DNA of 64,000 nt from an uncultured Erythrobacter sp. (GTDB lineage Bacteria; Pseudomonadota; Alphaproteobacteria; Sphingomonadales; Sphingomonadaceae): NCBI GenBank assembly GCA_947488155.1, contig CANKYK010000001.1:620001-684000 (forward strand), given 5' to 3'. This document shows, piece after piece, positions 1 through 9,366 of the stretch (position 1 is its first letter; each line of letters opens with the position of its first letter). The notes beneath the pieces were generated by a model, which worked only from the letters and a program-made list of their open reading frames with translations, did not search any database and was not told the origin of the DNA. The position numbers were made by a program, and so were the translations under genes.

Positions 1-1241
1 GCGGCGAGTATCGCGAAGAAAGCCTGAATTTCATCCGGACCAGCACGGACACTCTCGGGATAGAAGTGACTCAACCTGATCTCGATTCAAACCGCGAAAC
101 AACGGCGTTCTTTGCAGAATTGAGTTTCCCAATTCATTCCTCGGTCGTGGTCAACGCTGCGCTGCGCTATGAAGATATTCAAAACAACGGAACCTCAGTA
201 ACCCGGCAGAGCGCATTGGACCTGTTCCGAGAGAACGGGATCAATCAGTTTACGCCCGTAGGTGAGCTGGCCGAATATAGCGGATCGAGCGATGGATTTA
301 GCCCGCGGCTGGGAATTGCTCTGTACCCGACGGACGATCTGACTATCCGTGCGACAATCGGGCGTTCATTCCGCGCACCAAATGCCACCGAGATTGGTCA
401 GGCAAGCATAGTCGCAAGCCCCTTTGATCCGCAGGTGGACCCAGTATCGGGCGTAGTGCTTGATCCAACATTGGTGCCGCTGGTTTCAGGCGGCAACCCC
501 GACCTGGGTAACGAAACAGCCGAAACACTGAACGTCGGCGGTACGTATCGTTTCGATGCATTGGGCAGCAATTTTCGCGTCGATGTCGACTATTTCGCAA
601 TCGATTACAGCAACCGGATTTCATCCTCTGCCCCATTCCTGGGGGCGAGTTTCCCGCAAAGAGACCTGTCAGAACCAGCGATCGTCCGCGATGCAGCCGG
701 AAATCCTGAATTCCTGTTTAGCGGCCCTGTAAACCTGGCAAGCCAATTCACGGCTGGCCTAGATGTGAAATTCAATCATGTTGTATCCTTGGGCGAGCTG
801 CAGATCGACAGCCTGTTCACATACAGCCGCATACTGGACAATGAAGAGCGGCTAACAGAAGGCTCGCCATTCGAGAGCACTCGCGGCGAGGATCAACCAT
901 CGACCAGATGGAACTTCCGCTCGCAGCTAACCTACAACAATTGGTCTCTCACTGGCGTCGTCATTCACAATGGTGGGTACAGTGTTGAATCGGTCGGCTT
1001 TATCGATGGGGTTCTGACCATGGGTCAAATCCCGGTCGACAGCCTGACTCTGGTCGATCTCAACCTCGCCTACACTTTGCCAAAGTCGCTGGGCCCCATT
1101 GGAGGCACTAGAGTGACACTGGCAGTCGATAATGTGTTTGATCAGGATCCACCGTTCTTGAACCTTGCCAACGGTTTTTCCTCTCTCGGGTATGACCTGA
1201 GACGACGCACGGTCTTTGTTGGGCTAAGGAAGAGCTTCTAA
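1..1241 (+). CDS. TonB-dependent receptor, C-terminal part (5' end outside window)
   Basis: The frame is open from the first bases of the window (the codon at 3-5 is already in frame), so this is the 3' part of a longer gene, about 413 codons. The sequence is a typical outer-membrane beta-barrel: alternating strands rich in aromatic residues, the ETAETLNVG and LTIRATIGRSFRAPNATEIG type motifs of TonB-dependent receptors, and a C-terminal strand ending in FVGLRKSF, with the terminal Phe recognised by the Bam machinery. It would import a large substrate across the outer membrane using TonB energy. The substrate is unknown because plug and TonB box are missing. A two-component pair starts 29 bases downstream and an M16 peptidase follows, which suggests that uptake, sensing and peptide degradation may be linked (inference). 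Confidence 0.9.
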   Translation, partial: GEYREESLNFIRTSTDTLGIEVTQPDLDSNRETTAFFAELSFPIHSSVVVNAALRYEDIQNNGTSVTRQSALDLFRENGINQFTPVGELAEYSGSSDGFSPRLGIALYPTDDLTIRATIGRSFRAPNATEIGQASIVASPFDPQVDPVSGVVLDPTLVPLVSGGNPDLGNETAETLNVGGTYRFDALGSNFRVDVDYFAIDYSNRISSSAPFLGASFPQRDLSEPAIVRDAAGNPEFLFSGPVNLASQFTAGLDVKFNHVVSLGELQIDSLFTYSRILDNEERLTEGSPFESTRGEDQPSTRWNFRSQLTYNNWSLTGVVIHNGGYSVESVGFIDGVLTMGQIPVDSLTLVDLNLAYTLPKSLGPIGGTRVTLAVDNVFDQDPPFLNLANGFSSLGYDLRRRTVFVGLRKSF

Positions 1242-1270
1242 GAGGCAACACGTTCTGAGGGCCGGCCAGC

Positions 1271-1951
1271 ATGCGAATATTGGTGATCGAAGATGACAAT
1301 GAAATCGCGGAAATGCTGGTCGGACTGCTTGAGGCAAACGGCTACATCGTCGATCATCAAATCAGCATTGAACTAGCAATTGAGGCGATCAAGGGCGCGG
1401 ATTACGCATGCGTGATTTTGGATCGCGGCCTGCCAGATGGTGATGGGGTTGATCTGATTGAGCAACTGAAGCGAGAATTGCCAAGCGAGGAATTGCCCTC
1501 GTTCTTGATACTTTCGGCGCACGGGCAGGCAAGCGACCGAATTCATGGCCTGTCCGCCGGCGCGCTGGACTATTTGGCCAAGCCTTATGAGCCTGATGAA
1601 TTGCTCTTGCGGCTCAGGATATGCAGCAATTCGAAACAGTCCGCACAGCACAAGGTCATAAACGTCGCGAACGCCCAATATGATCTCAACTCGCGGCAAT
1701 TATCCGTGGATGGCCAAGCGGTGGCCTTGCCTCGGCGCGAGCTGGCAATCTTCGATCTACTGGTGCGCCGCAAGGGAGAGGTTGTCTCCCATCAAGCAAT
1801 CGAAAATTCGATTTACAGCTTCGACGACGAGATAGCGTCAAACACCGTGTCCTCGCAAATATCTAGATTGCGCAAGACCCTGGCCAACAGCGGGTCCGGG
1901 CTGCATATTCGCGTGATGCGGCACGTTGGCTACATCCTTGTCGAAAAATGA
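1271..1951 (+). CDS. OmpR/PhoB-family response regulator
   Basis: A 226-residue two-domain regulator. The receiver domain (about 1-118) has the acidic pair D8/D9, the phospho-acceptor Asp51 in VILDRGLPDGDG, Ser82 and Lys104 in LAKPYEP. The C-terminal winged helix (about 130-226) has the LPRRELAIFDLLVRRKGEVVS and NTVSSQISRLRKTL elements of the Trans_reg_C domain. It should be phosphorylated by the kinase encoded immediately downstream, whose start overlaps this stop codon by 4 bases (ATGA), implying translational coupling. Likely targets are the flanking receptor and peptidase genes, from context only. Confidence 0.93.
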   Translation: MRILVIEDDNEIAEMLVGLLEANGYIVDHQISIELAIEAIKGADYACVILDRGLPDGDGVDLIEQLKRELPSEELPSFLILSAHGQASDRIHGLSAGALDYLAKPYEPDELLLRLRICSNSKQSAQHKVINVANAQYDLNSRQLSVDGQAVALPRRELAIFDLLVRRKGEVVSHQAIENSIYSFDDEIASNTVSSQISRLRKTLANSGSGLHIRVMRHVGYILVEK

Positions 1952-3381
1952 TTGGTAAGTTCGCCAGAAGCGCATTCAACAGCCTTTCGTCGAGGATCAT
2001 GCTGGTCTTCATCGTATCCCAATTGGCGATGCTGGCTATCTTCACCGTATTGCAATGGCAGGTTGATCAGCAGCAGCGGGATATCCCGCTTAACGACGTG
2101 TTTGCCTTTCACATGATCTCCGCACTCAGCGCCCATGAGCAAGATCCCAGCTCCTTGGAAAGACCATTAGAGCCTGAAGACATTCCCAAACTGCGGGCCT
2201 CAGTCGAAGATATAAAACTTAAGAACCCTCAGTTTCGATATTTTGTCGAGCGTGACGGGCATTCTTCATCTTATGGCGAACCCCCAAAGATTTTACCGAG
2301 CTTGCGTGAGCAATTGCGGCAAGACGGGTTGTCGGCGAAAGACGTGCTGTCGCGAACCTGCCCCACTTTGTTTTACGATTCAGACCAGATCTACGCATTT
2401 GTGAGACAGTGTAATGGCGTTGAGAGTGCCGGTGAAGTCGCAGGTATTGAGCCGGGATATACGCCGATCAACGATGCGCATCTGCTGCGCACGCCGCTTG
2501 AATTTGCTTTCGAACCTATCCTTGTCAGTTATGCCCTACTCATCATCCTCACGCCGATGCTGATCTTCGCCATAATGCGGCCAATCAAGCGCGCCGCCAA
2601 CATTGCGCGAGACATCTCACCTTCAACTCGCGGTGCAAAACTGCCTGTCAAAGGGATGTTTTCCGAGGTGCACGGGTTTGTTGAGGCGATCAACAAAGCG
2701 CTTGCCCGGCTTGATGTCGGCTATGTCCGTGAACAGAAATTCCGCAACGCAATCGCACACGAAATGAACACGCCGCTCACTGTTTTGCGAGCGCGTCTTG
2801 AGAATGTCGAAGACGAAAAACTGCGTACCAAGCTGGTTGGTGATATCCGCCGGATGAGCGAACTTGTGAGACGCTTACTCGAATTTGCGAGCATCTCGGC
2901 AGAGGCGATCAATATCAAGGAAATCGACCTGGTGGCGGAGATCAGCACAACCTGCGATTCATTGCGATCTGCGGCCCGTGCACATGGCCTTAGTATTGAA
3001 TTGGCCCTGCCGCACGATGTGGACACGGTCTTGATACGGGCAAATGCAACCGCGCTGTTTCTTGCGATCAACAATATCATCAACAACGCCATCCATCACA
3101 GTCAGACCGGGAAACCGATTGCCGTAAGGGTGGATAGCAATGGGACGGTTACAATCCGTGATCATGGCATGGGGTTCGATGCGTCGAAGTTCGGATTGAG
3201 CGAAGATGGCCAGGACACGGCAGCTACAGAACGCAAAGGGAGACGCGGATTAGGGCTATCGATTACCATTCAGGTAATCGAACTCATCGGCGGCAGCATC
3301 ACATGCAAGAGTGAGCCAGGTTTTGGCACAATGTTCACCATCACACTGCCGCTGGCAAAAAAATCTGAGCCGCAATCTTAG
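1948..3381 (+). CDS. Sensor histidine kinase of the two-component pair
   Basis: A 477-residue membrane kinase. Transmembrane segments lie near residues 18-38 and 190-212, enclosing a periplasmic sensor of about 150 residues with no family I recognise. After a HAMP-like linker comes the H-box (phospho-accepting His271 in AIAHEMNTPL), then the N-box (INNIINNAIHHS), G1 (DHGMGFD) and G2 (GRRGLGLSI) of the HATPase_c domain. The start codon overlaps the response-regulator stop. The periplasmic domain contains two cysteines (in SRTCP and RQCNG) that could form a disulfide. The ligand is unknown; a compound or peptide imported by the adjacent TonB-dependent receptor is one possibility (inference). 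Confidence 0.92.
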   Translation: MIGKFARSAFNSLSSRIMLVFIVSQLAMLAIFTVLQWQVDQQQRDIPLNDVFAFHMISALSAHEQDPSSLERPLEPEDIPKLRASVEDIKLKNPQFRYFVERDGHSSSYGEPPKILPSLREQLRQDGLSAKDVLSRTCPTLFYDSDQIYAFVRQCNGVESAGEVAGIEPGYTPINDAHLLRTPLEFAFEPILVSYALLIILTPMLIFAIMRPIKRAANIARDISPSTRGAKLPVKGMFSEVHGFVEAINKALARLDVGYVREQKFRNAIAHEMNTPLTVLRARLENVEDEKLRTKLVGDIRRMSELVRRLLEFASISAEAINIKEIDLVAEISTTCDSLRSAARAHGLSIELALPHDVDTVLIRANATALFLAINNIINNAIHHSQTGKPIAVRVDSNGTVTIRDHGMGFDASKFGLSEDGQDTAATERKGRRGLGLSITIQVIELIGGSITCKSEPGFGTMFTITLPLAKKSEPQS

Positions 3382-3431
3382 CGCATAGTCGCACCCGTAG
3401 TGCCATTCCCGAAACAATGGGAAGCCTGATC

Positions 3432-6203
3432 ATGAATAAGTTCTTGTTGCTGGGGTCGTCCGCCCTGCTCGGTTTGCATAGCGTAACCTTGGCCAGCGAA
3501 GAAGCGAGCGTGCAAATCATCTCAGAAGAGCGCGCAGCGGAGGAGAGCCTGCCGTTCTCCGAGTACTTTCAATACGAGACCTTCACCCTTGAAAACGGGT
3601 TGCGGGTGATCGTCCATGAAGATCGCTCTGCCCCGGCAATTTCAGTCACCAACATTATCAACGTCGGTTCAAAGGATGAACCGGAAGGGAAAAGTGGCTT
3701 TGCGCACTTGTTTGAACATTTGCTTTTCAACGGCACGGTCAATGCACCGGGCGAATATTTCGAGCACCTGAAGAGGCTTGGTGCGACGGGCGCCAATGGG
3801 ACGACCAACAACGACCGGACAAATTATTTTCAGACCGTTCCGACAGGTTCGCTCGAAGGAATATTGTGGTTAGAAAGTGATCGGATGGCCAACCTCCTCA
3901 GCGGGCTAAGCGAAGAGGTTCTTAAAAATCAGATCGAAGTGGTGAAAAACGAAAAAGGCCTTTCGGACAACCGGCCATTTGGCAGCTCTCAATACACCTT
4001 GCTGGAAATGCTCTATCCCGAAGGGCATCCTTATGCGCATTCGACGATCGGTTCCATCGAAGATCTGGAAAGCGCTACGCTTGACGATGTTCGGCAGTGG
4101 TTCCGCGACTATTATGGCGCGCGCAACATGGTACTCGTGCTGTCAGGTGATGTTGATAGGCAAACGGCCGAACCATTGGTGAGAAAATACTTCTCGCGGC
4201 TACAGCCCGGTCCTGGGATCGATCGTGTCGTAACCTATCCGGTAAGGCGGGAAACAAACACTCTTCAGCATGTAACCGACATTGCCCCACAATCCGAGCT
4301 GAAGCGTTATTACATGCTACCGAAGATCACCGATCAAGATACATACACGCCAACAACAGCGGCAAACCTGCTTGGCTTTGACGAAAATTCGTTTCTGCAC
4401 AGGCGTTTGGTGGAAGACATGGAGCTTGCCACTCGCGCATACGGTTCCGTAGATGCACGGGCGCTGGATACCGTTTTCATCATCACCCTTGTTCCAAGGG
4501 AAGGCGTATCTCTGGAGCGTTTATCCGCAGCTCTGGACGAAGTCATGGCGGAATACCGGGAGGCCGGTCCAACCGAGGCAGATCGTGAACGTTTGGCCGC
4601 GCGGAGGAGAAACAATGTGTTTCGGGCCGCAGAATCGATTGGCCTGATCGGCGGGGCCCTGGGAGAAAATCTGCTGCTGAGGGGGGATCCGAATTTCGGA
4701 CTGCGTTCCCAAGTGTGGGCGGCAGAGATGACCAAAGGCGAGTTACACAATGCAGCTCAAGAATGGCTCAACAATGGATATCACGAACAACGCAAGGAAG
4801 CGCTTCGCGAAGCGCCTACCTCTGTAGAAGCTGACACGCTGACAGAAATGCCCCCTGTCCTACCGACAGAGGCAAAACCTTTCCCAGAGCCAGAACGCTT
4901 TACACTGAGCAATGGCACCGAAGTTGTATTTGTCCAAAGAACCAATTCTCCAACTGTTGAAATGGCTTTTGTTACCCCAGTTGGACGGTCTCATCACAAT
5001 ATGAGGGATGCACGAACTGCCCGGCATGTAGCCGAAATGATAAGTTCCGGAGGCGCTGGAGGGCTATCGCGTCAAGAAACGGAAGAACGCTCCGCGCTGA
5101 ATGGCGCCCGTATTTATGCGCTAGTCGAACGCATGCAGACGCGCGTTGGCCTCAGCACAAATGTCGAAGATTTCGAAAAAGCGATCAGCCTGTGGGCGCT
5201 TGCGCTGCGCCAACCCAATTTTTCGCAGGCGGATTATGATTTCTTTGCAGAGCGCAACACCGAGGAAAACCTGGTTCAGAGCAGAACACCCGAAGGTGTC
5301 GCATTCGATCAAGCTGGAGTTGGTCTGTTCGGGGCAGATCACTACGAAACTCTGCAAGACAAGATCGCGTATTTTGAAAGCGCAAACCCCGACGAACTGC
5401 GCGACTATCACGCTAGGTTTTTCAGGCCGGGTAATGCGCGCATTTTCGCGGTCGGCAATGTGACTAAAGCGGCATTAGAAGCAACTCTTGAACAAGAGCT
5501 AGGTTCTTGGCGCGGCGCGGTCCCAGAACTCGCGCCGATAAGAGAAGACGTTCCTGGGAACCCTGAGCGGCCACGTTTCGTGCTGGTCAACAAAGAAGGC
5601 AGCTCGCAAACTCTGGTCTACGCGACACGATTATTCCCGTTGGAATATGATGACAATTATACAGAAGAGCTTGCCAATCAGGTGTTCGGCGGTGGTTTCA
5701 CCTCGCGCCTGAACCTCAATATCCGAGAGGATAAGGGTTGGACCTACGGAATTAGCTCCGGCATCGTCCTGCGTCCCCATATCTCGCAATGGCGAGTAAG
5801 CGGAACCATCACCGGCGAACATACGATGGGGGCATTGCGCGAAATCGTGCGTGAAGTGGATGAGTATCTTGGTGAGCGCCCCATCGATGCGGCGGAACTG
5901 GCCGAGACCAACGAACCGATTATGCGGGGAATCTCAAACAGCATGGGCAACAATGCGTTCCTGCTGGGCAAGTATACAACCAACGAATTGTTCAACAAAC
6001 CGCATGCGTATTTGAACGAAGAGGTCAATCGGCTTGCGTCAGTCACTGTCGACGAGATTCAAGCCGTTGCGCCAACCATCATGGCGACCGACGACCTCAC
6101 ATGGGTGCTTGTTGGTGATCTTGACAATTTTGAGGACGAATTGCGGGCATCCGGTCTTGGCGATGTCGAGGTCTATGACCTTTCAGGCGATCGAATTCGG
6201 TAA
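3432..6203 (+). CDS. Secreted M16 (pitrilysin-type) zinc metallopeptidase
   Basis: About 923 residues starting at ATG 3432, chosen because GGGAAG lies 7 bases upstream and because the N-terminus MNKFLLLGSSALLGLHSVTLA is a signal peptide; an upstream in-frame ATG at 3417 is less likely. The protein carries two tandem M16 halves. The first has the inverted zinc motif HxxEH (HLFEH, about residues 92-96) and the downstream zinc-ligand glutamate in VVKNEKG. The second half (from about residue 480) lacks HxxEH and is the usual inactive partner, with the RxxY-type region near REDKGWTYG. Predicted to degrade peptides in the periplasm. It follows the two-component pair by about 50 bases and may serve the same uptake system. 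Confidence 0.92.
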   Translation: MNKFLLLGSSALLGLHSVTLASEEASVQIISEERAAEESLPFSEYFQYETFTLENGLRVIVHEDRSAPAISVTNIINVGSKDEPEGKSGFAHLFEHLLFNGTVNAPGEYFEHLKRLGATGANGTTNNDRTNYFQTVPTGSLEGILWLESDRMANLLSGLSEEVLKNQIEVVKNEKGLSDNRPFGSSQYTLLEMLYPEGHPYAHSTIGSIEDLESATLDDVRQWFRDYYGARNMVLVLSGDVDRQTAEPLVRKYFSRLQPGPGIDRVVTYPVRRETNTLQHVTDIAPQSELKRYYMLPKITDQDTYTPTTAANLLGFDENSFLHRRLVEDMELATRAYGSVDARALDTVFIITLVPREGVSLERLSAALDEVMAEYREAGPTEADRERLAARRRNNVFRAAESIGLIGGALGENLLLRGDPNFGLRSQVWAAEMTKGELHNAAQEWLNNGYHEQRKEALREAPTSVEADTLTEMPPVLPTEAKPFPEPERFTLSNGTEVVFVQRTNSPTVEMAFVTPVGRSHHNMRDARTARHVAEMISSGGAGGLSRQETEERSALNGARIYALVERMQTRVGLSTNVEDFEKAISLWALALRQPNFSQADYDFFAERNTEENLVQSRTPEGVAFDQAGVGLFGADHYETLQDKIAYFESANPDELRDYHARFFRPGNARIFAVGNVTKAALEATLEQELGSWRGAVPELAPIREDVPGNPERPRFVLVNKEGSSQTLVYATRLFPLEYDDNYTEELANQVFGGGFTSRLNLNIREDKGWTYGISSGIVLRPHISQWRVSGTITGEHTMGALREIVREVDEYLGERPIDAAELAETNEPIMRGISNSMGNNAFLLGKYTTNELFNKPHAYLNEEVNRLASVTVDEIQAVAPTIMATDDLTWVLVGDLDNFEDELRASGLGDVEVYDLSGDRIR

Positions 6204-6261
6204 GTCCCACGAATTCATCGCACCATGCACCAATACCCCCATGGTGCAACAAAGGAGATGT

Positions 6262-6284
6262 CGCTCCGCCCAAATTGCGGAGCG
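6262..6284. terminator. Stem-loop between convergent genes
   Basis: CGCTCCGC (6262-6269) pairs perfectly with GCGGAGCG (6277-6284) around a 7-base loop. It lies between the + strand peptidase and the - strand FAD oxidase, followed on the + strand by a T-containing stretch (GCATTTCCCGTTT). It could terminate either transcript. No long U-run is present, so the call is tentative. Confidence 0.45.
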
Positions 6285-6361
6285 GCATTTCCCGTTTCAA
6301 AGCCCAGCCAGAGCAAACATCCTCGATGACGTAACGCAGGTATTTGCAAGGCCAGCGAAGT

Positions 6362-7915
6362 TTACAAACCGAGTGATCCTGGATTCATAAGGCCTCGCGG
6401 ATCAAGGTGCCGCTTGATGGTGACAAGCAAATCGTCGGCCGCCGGAGCGAGACTGTCACGATAGCGATAAGTCCGCCCGATCTGAAAGTGAGCGGCGTCA
6501 TGCTCAAAAAAGACGTCGGCAATCGCTTTGCGCATTTTCTGGCAGAGCGCCCAGGCATCTGAGTTTGCCGCCAGCACTGGCAGCTTGCCGAGATGCGCAT
6601 CCTCAATCGTATCCTCGATCAACGGATTGCGCGCATCGGGCCAATACAGACATGGTTCGATAATCATACCCGAATTACCAACATTGGCTACCAACGCCCC
6701 ATAATGCATGCCATGCGCGTTCATCTCATCCTGATGACGTGCAAACAGGTCCAGAAACGCTTGGAAACAAGCGTTCGCCTTGCTGTGCGAAACCAACCCG
6801 TGAACCGGTGCCCAGCGTTCTCCATCGGGTCCCAGGATTGAGTTCAGCGGACCAAAGGGATTGGCGCGGATAATCTTGGGAATGGTGTTCTCAATCTCAC
6901 GCCCGCCATTGGCCGTAACAATCTCGCGAGCAATCGCGACATCGGCATCGGCGGCTGCCTGAATGCGTCCCTCGGCCAGCACATGAAGCGAGAAATTGGC
7001 GTCTTTCAGAAAGTCCCGGCCAGCAGCGACAACCTTCACGCCTTCTTTCAGTGCCTTCAGCACACTGCCCTGCTTCTTCATCATGCCAACCAACTGTTTA
7101 GCATCCCCTGCAAGGCTATCGCGTTTCATCCTGATCGCATTGAGAAATGGATCGAAACCGAAACATTCGGTCGCAATCCCGCGCCGCTCAATCTCACTTG
7201 CTGCGGTCAGCCAGCTCGCGTGATCGTCAAAGGCAAAACTGGCATAGCCATGGGCGTCTGCTTCGCGGATCAGACGCAGTGTGACAGTCGCCTTGATACC
7301 CAAAGCGCCCGTGTCACTCAGGAACACCCCAACCAGGTCAGGGCCATAGGGCCGGGTGAAGCCTTTACCCACGGAAAGTAAGGAGCCATCGGCCAGCGCC
7401 ACTTCCAGCGCCAGACAGCCCTGGACGGCGGTGCCATAACGGCCCGTTCCCCAGAAGATGCCATTCTGGCTCATCCCGCCGCCGATGCTGGCTTTTAGCC
7501 CTGATAGGGTGCCCCACATCGGAGTCCGCAGACCCAGCGGTTCGAGGTTTTCACGCAGCTTGGCCCAGGTGCAACCAGCCTCAACCGTCACGGTCATGTC
7601 GGTTTCATTGACTTCAATGATCTGGTCCATCCCGGCCAGATCAAACAGCACCGCACCGGGTGTTCCCGCCGTATATCCGCCCGTATAGCTCATGCCGCCA
7701 CCACGCGGCACAACGGCGTGCCCGGCATCGGTTGCCGCCTTAATCGCCGCGGCAAGTTGATGCTTGTCTGCCGGTCTAACAACCGCAGAAAGATCGGCCC
7801 CGCGCGAATAGATGTCATGCGCATAGAATTCGAGGTCATCTGCACCGGACAGAACCTCAGCCCCTGTTTGGGTTAGCTGATCGGCGAGAGGTTTTTCAAG
7901 GAGGGTGGTTGTCAT
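6362..7915 (-). CDS. FAD-binding oxidase/dehydrogenase (PCMH-type, GlcD/VAO-like)
   Basis: A 517-residue flavoprotein. An N-terminal PCMH-type FAD-binding domain (about 40-220) has the glycine-rich PRGGGMSYTGG (residues 70-80) and the GGGMSQNG and GTGRYGTA segments. A C-terminal FAD-oxidase domain ends in the typical DPRGLMNPGSLGL. Such enzymes oxidise 2-hydroxy acids (GlcD, lactate) or para-substituted phenols (p-cresol methylhydroxylase, vanillyl-alcohol oxidase). The exact substrate cannot be read from the sequence. The start overlaps the stop of the upstream MFS carrier by 4 bases, so carrier and enzyme are translationally coupled and probably handle the same compound. A His or Cys for covalent FAD attachment was not identified. 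Confidence 0.88.
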   Translation of the reverse strand: MTTTLLEKPLADQLTQTGAEVLSGADDLEFYAHDIYSRGADLSAVVRPADKHQLAAAIKAATDAGHAVVPRGGGMSYTGGYTAGTPGAVLFDLAGMDQIIEVNETDMTVTVEAGCTWAKLRENLEPLGLRTPMWGTLSGLKASIGGGMSQNGIFWGTGRYGTAVQGCLALEVALADGSLLSVGKGFTRPYGPDLVGVFLSDTGALGIKATVTLRLIREADAHGYASFAFDDHASWLTAASEIERRGIATECFGFDPFLNAIRMKRDSLAGDAKQLVGMMKKQGSVLKALKEGVKVVAAGRDFLKDANFSLHVLAEGRIQAAADADVAIAREIVTANGGREIENTIPKIIRANPFGPLNSILGPDGERWAPVHGLVSHSKANACFQAFLDLFARHQDEMNAHGMHYGALVANVGNSGMIIEPCLYWPDARNPLIEDTIEDAHLGKLPVLAANSDAWALCQKMRKAIADVFFEHDAAHFQIGRTYRYRDSLAPAADDLLVTIKRHLDPRGLMNPGSLGL

Positions 7916-9183
7916 GCAGTAACTCCACTGGGTTGGGCGGACCCTCCCGTGTCCGCTGCTTTGAGATCGGGATAACGGCCCAGCAGCAACAGCAATGAAC
8001 CGCCGATAAGAAACAGGACCATCGCAATTTGCAGCATGGAATCGTAGCTTCCAGTCTGGTCAACCGCGCGCGCATAAAGCTTTGGCGAGACGCCAGCGCA
8101 AAGGCCGAAGAAAAGGTATACGGCACCGAATATCTTGCCGTAATTCTTCATACCAAAATAGCGCGCGACCATAAATGCGATCACATCGCTCTCTGCCCCG
8201 GCGGCGAGGCCAAGCAGGAAGGCAGCGATATGAAGCTGGCTGAGCGGCGCATCCTGGCCGATCAGAATATAGGCGGAAATCGCCGGTAAGAGCAGGACGG
8301 GAAACGCGACACCGGGCGCCCAGAACCGATCAAACAACAGGCCAACGACCACGCGCCCTAGGACAATACCGACACCTATTAGCGTTGCGACGCCGGCAGC
8401 ATCGACCGTGGTAAACCCGTGTGTACGCACCATCGGCACCATGTGGACGTGGGCGCCGCCATAGGCGATCGATATGAGCACCGTGGATGCGACAAGAATC
8501 CAGAAGCGATAATTACGCAGTGCCTCGCCGATTGTGATGCCCAGAAGCTCTCCCCCTTCATCCGCCAGCGCCGGTGGTCGCTCCTCCTGTTTAGGTTCAC
8601 GGAACCAGGCAATCGCCAGAGGCAGGGCGATAATGGCAGACAGTCCGGCCAGCATCGGGAACAACATGCGCCACCCGAATTCTTCGATAATCGCAGTGCC
8701 AAGCCGGGGTAGGATGATCGCAGTGACGCTGGTGCCCAGCAGCATGATCCCAAGCGCCAGCCCCCGATTTTCAACAAACCATTGGCTGATCCCGCGGCTC
8801 CAGGTGACCGGTGTAGAGCCGATACCAAACAGGCTGATCAAGACCCAGATTGCATACCACCACCAGACATTTGGCGGCGTAAAATAGAGGAGGGAGAAGG
8901 TGACGATGAAGGCAGCCAATGACCAGATCGCCACCTTGCGCGACCCTATACGATCGGCAAAAGCGCCAAACAACGGCGCAAGAAGCGCGGCAACAACGCC
9001 GAAAATGGTGATGCCGTTGGCAACCTGCTCAACGCTCCAACCATACTCTTTCGTAATCGGATCAATGACAAGTCCGATAGAATTGTAGGGTATCGGAGAT
9101 GCGCCTAACGCCACCCCGACAAGAGCGGCAATCAATGGCTTGGTACCGAAGCGAAACTCACCTGTTTTGGACGCTTGTGTCAT
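7912..9183 (-). CDS. MFS transporter
   Basis: A 423-residue inner-membrane carrier with about 12 hydrophobic segments and the MFS signature loop between helices 2 and 3 (AFADRIGSRKVAIW, consensus GxxaDrxGrrr). The organisation resembles oxalate/formate or monocarboxylate-type MFS carriers. The C-terminal tail overlaps the start of the FAD oxidase by 4 bases. Together with the TonB-dependent receptor upstream on the same strand, this gives an outer-membrane entry, inner-membrane import and first oxidation step for one substrate (inference). The substrate is unknown. Confidence 0.9.
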   Translation of the reverse strand: MTQASKTGEFRFGTKPLIAALVGVALGASPIPYNSIGLVIDPITKEYGWSVEQVANGITIFGVVAALLAPLFGAFADRIGSRKVAIWSLAAFIVTFSLLYFTPPNVWWWYAIWVLISLFGIGSTPVTWSRGISQWFVENRGLALGIMLLGTSVTAIILPRLGTAIIEEFGWRMLFPMLAGLSAIIALPLAIAWFREPKQEERPPALADEGGELLGITIGEALRNYRFWILVASTVLISIAYGGAHVHMVPMVRTHGFTTVDAAGVATLIGVGIVLGRVVVGLLFDRFWAPGVAFPVLLLPAISAYILIGQDAPLSQLHIAAFLLGLAAGAESDVIAFMVARYFGMKNYGKIFGAVYLFFGLCAGVSPKLYARAVDQTGSYDSMLQIAMVLFLIGGSLLLLLGRYPDLKAADTGGSAQPSGVTA

Positions 9184-9188
9184 CGGCT

Positions 9189-9320
9189 CTATGCTCGCTT
9201 CGAAATATGGAGGTCTGCCAAAAGTCGCGTCAAACCGACGGGATCGGTTATCATGGCATCATGACCGGTTTGGAGCTGGAAATAGTCCCAGGCAGGGTCA
9301 CGCCAATAAACGACGCCGGT
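9189..9320 (-). pseudogene. Remnant of an alpha/beta-hydrolase C-terminus
   Basis: Between the MFS gene and the TonB-dependent receptor, one - strand frame reads RDPAWDYFQLQTGHDAMITD followed by PVGLTRLLADLHISKRA and a stop. The GHD-[AM]-[IM]-x-x-P-x-x-L-x-x-L-L pattern is what I expect at the end of small esterase-type alpha/beta hydrolases, where the His is the catalytic histidine. No upstream part of a hydrolase exists, because the receptor gene ends at 9367. It therefore looks like the tail of a deleted gene, not an expressed protein. The identification rests on about 45 residues. Confidence 0.4.
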
Positions 9321-9366
9321 CCACTTGAAGAGGGACCGGCGCAGAAGTGAACAGGGTTCCGCTCTA

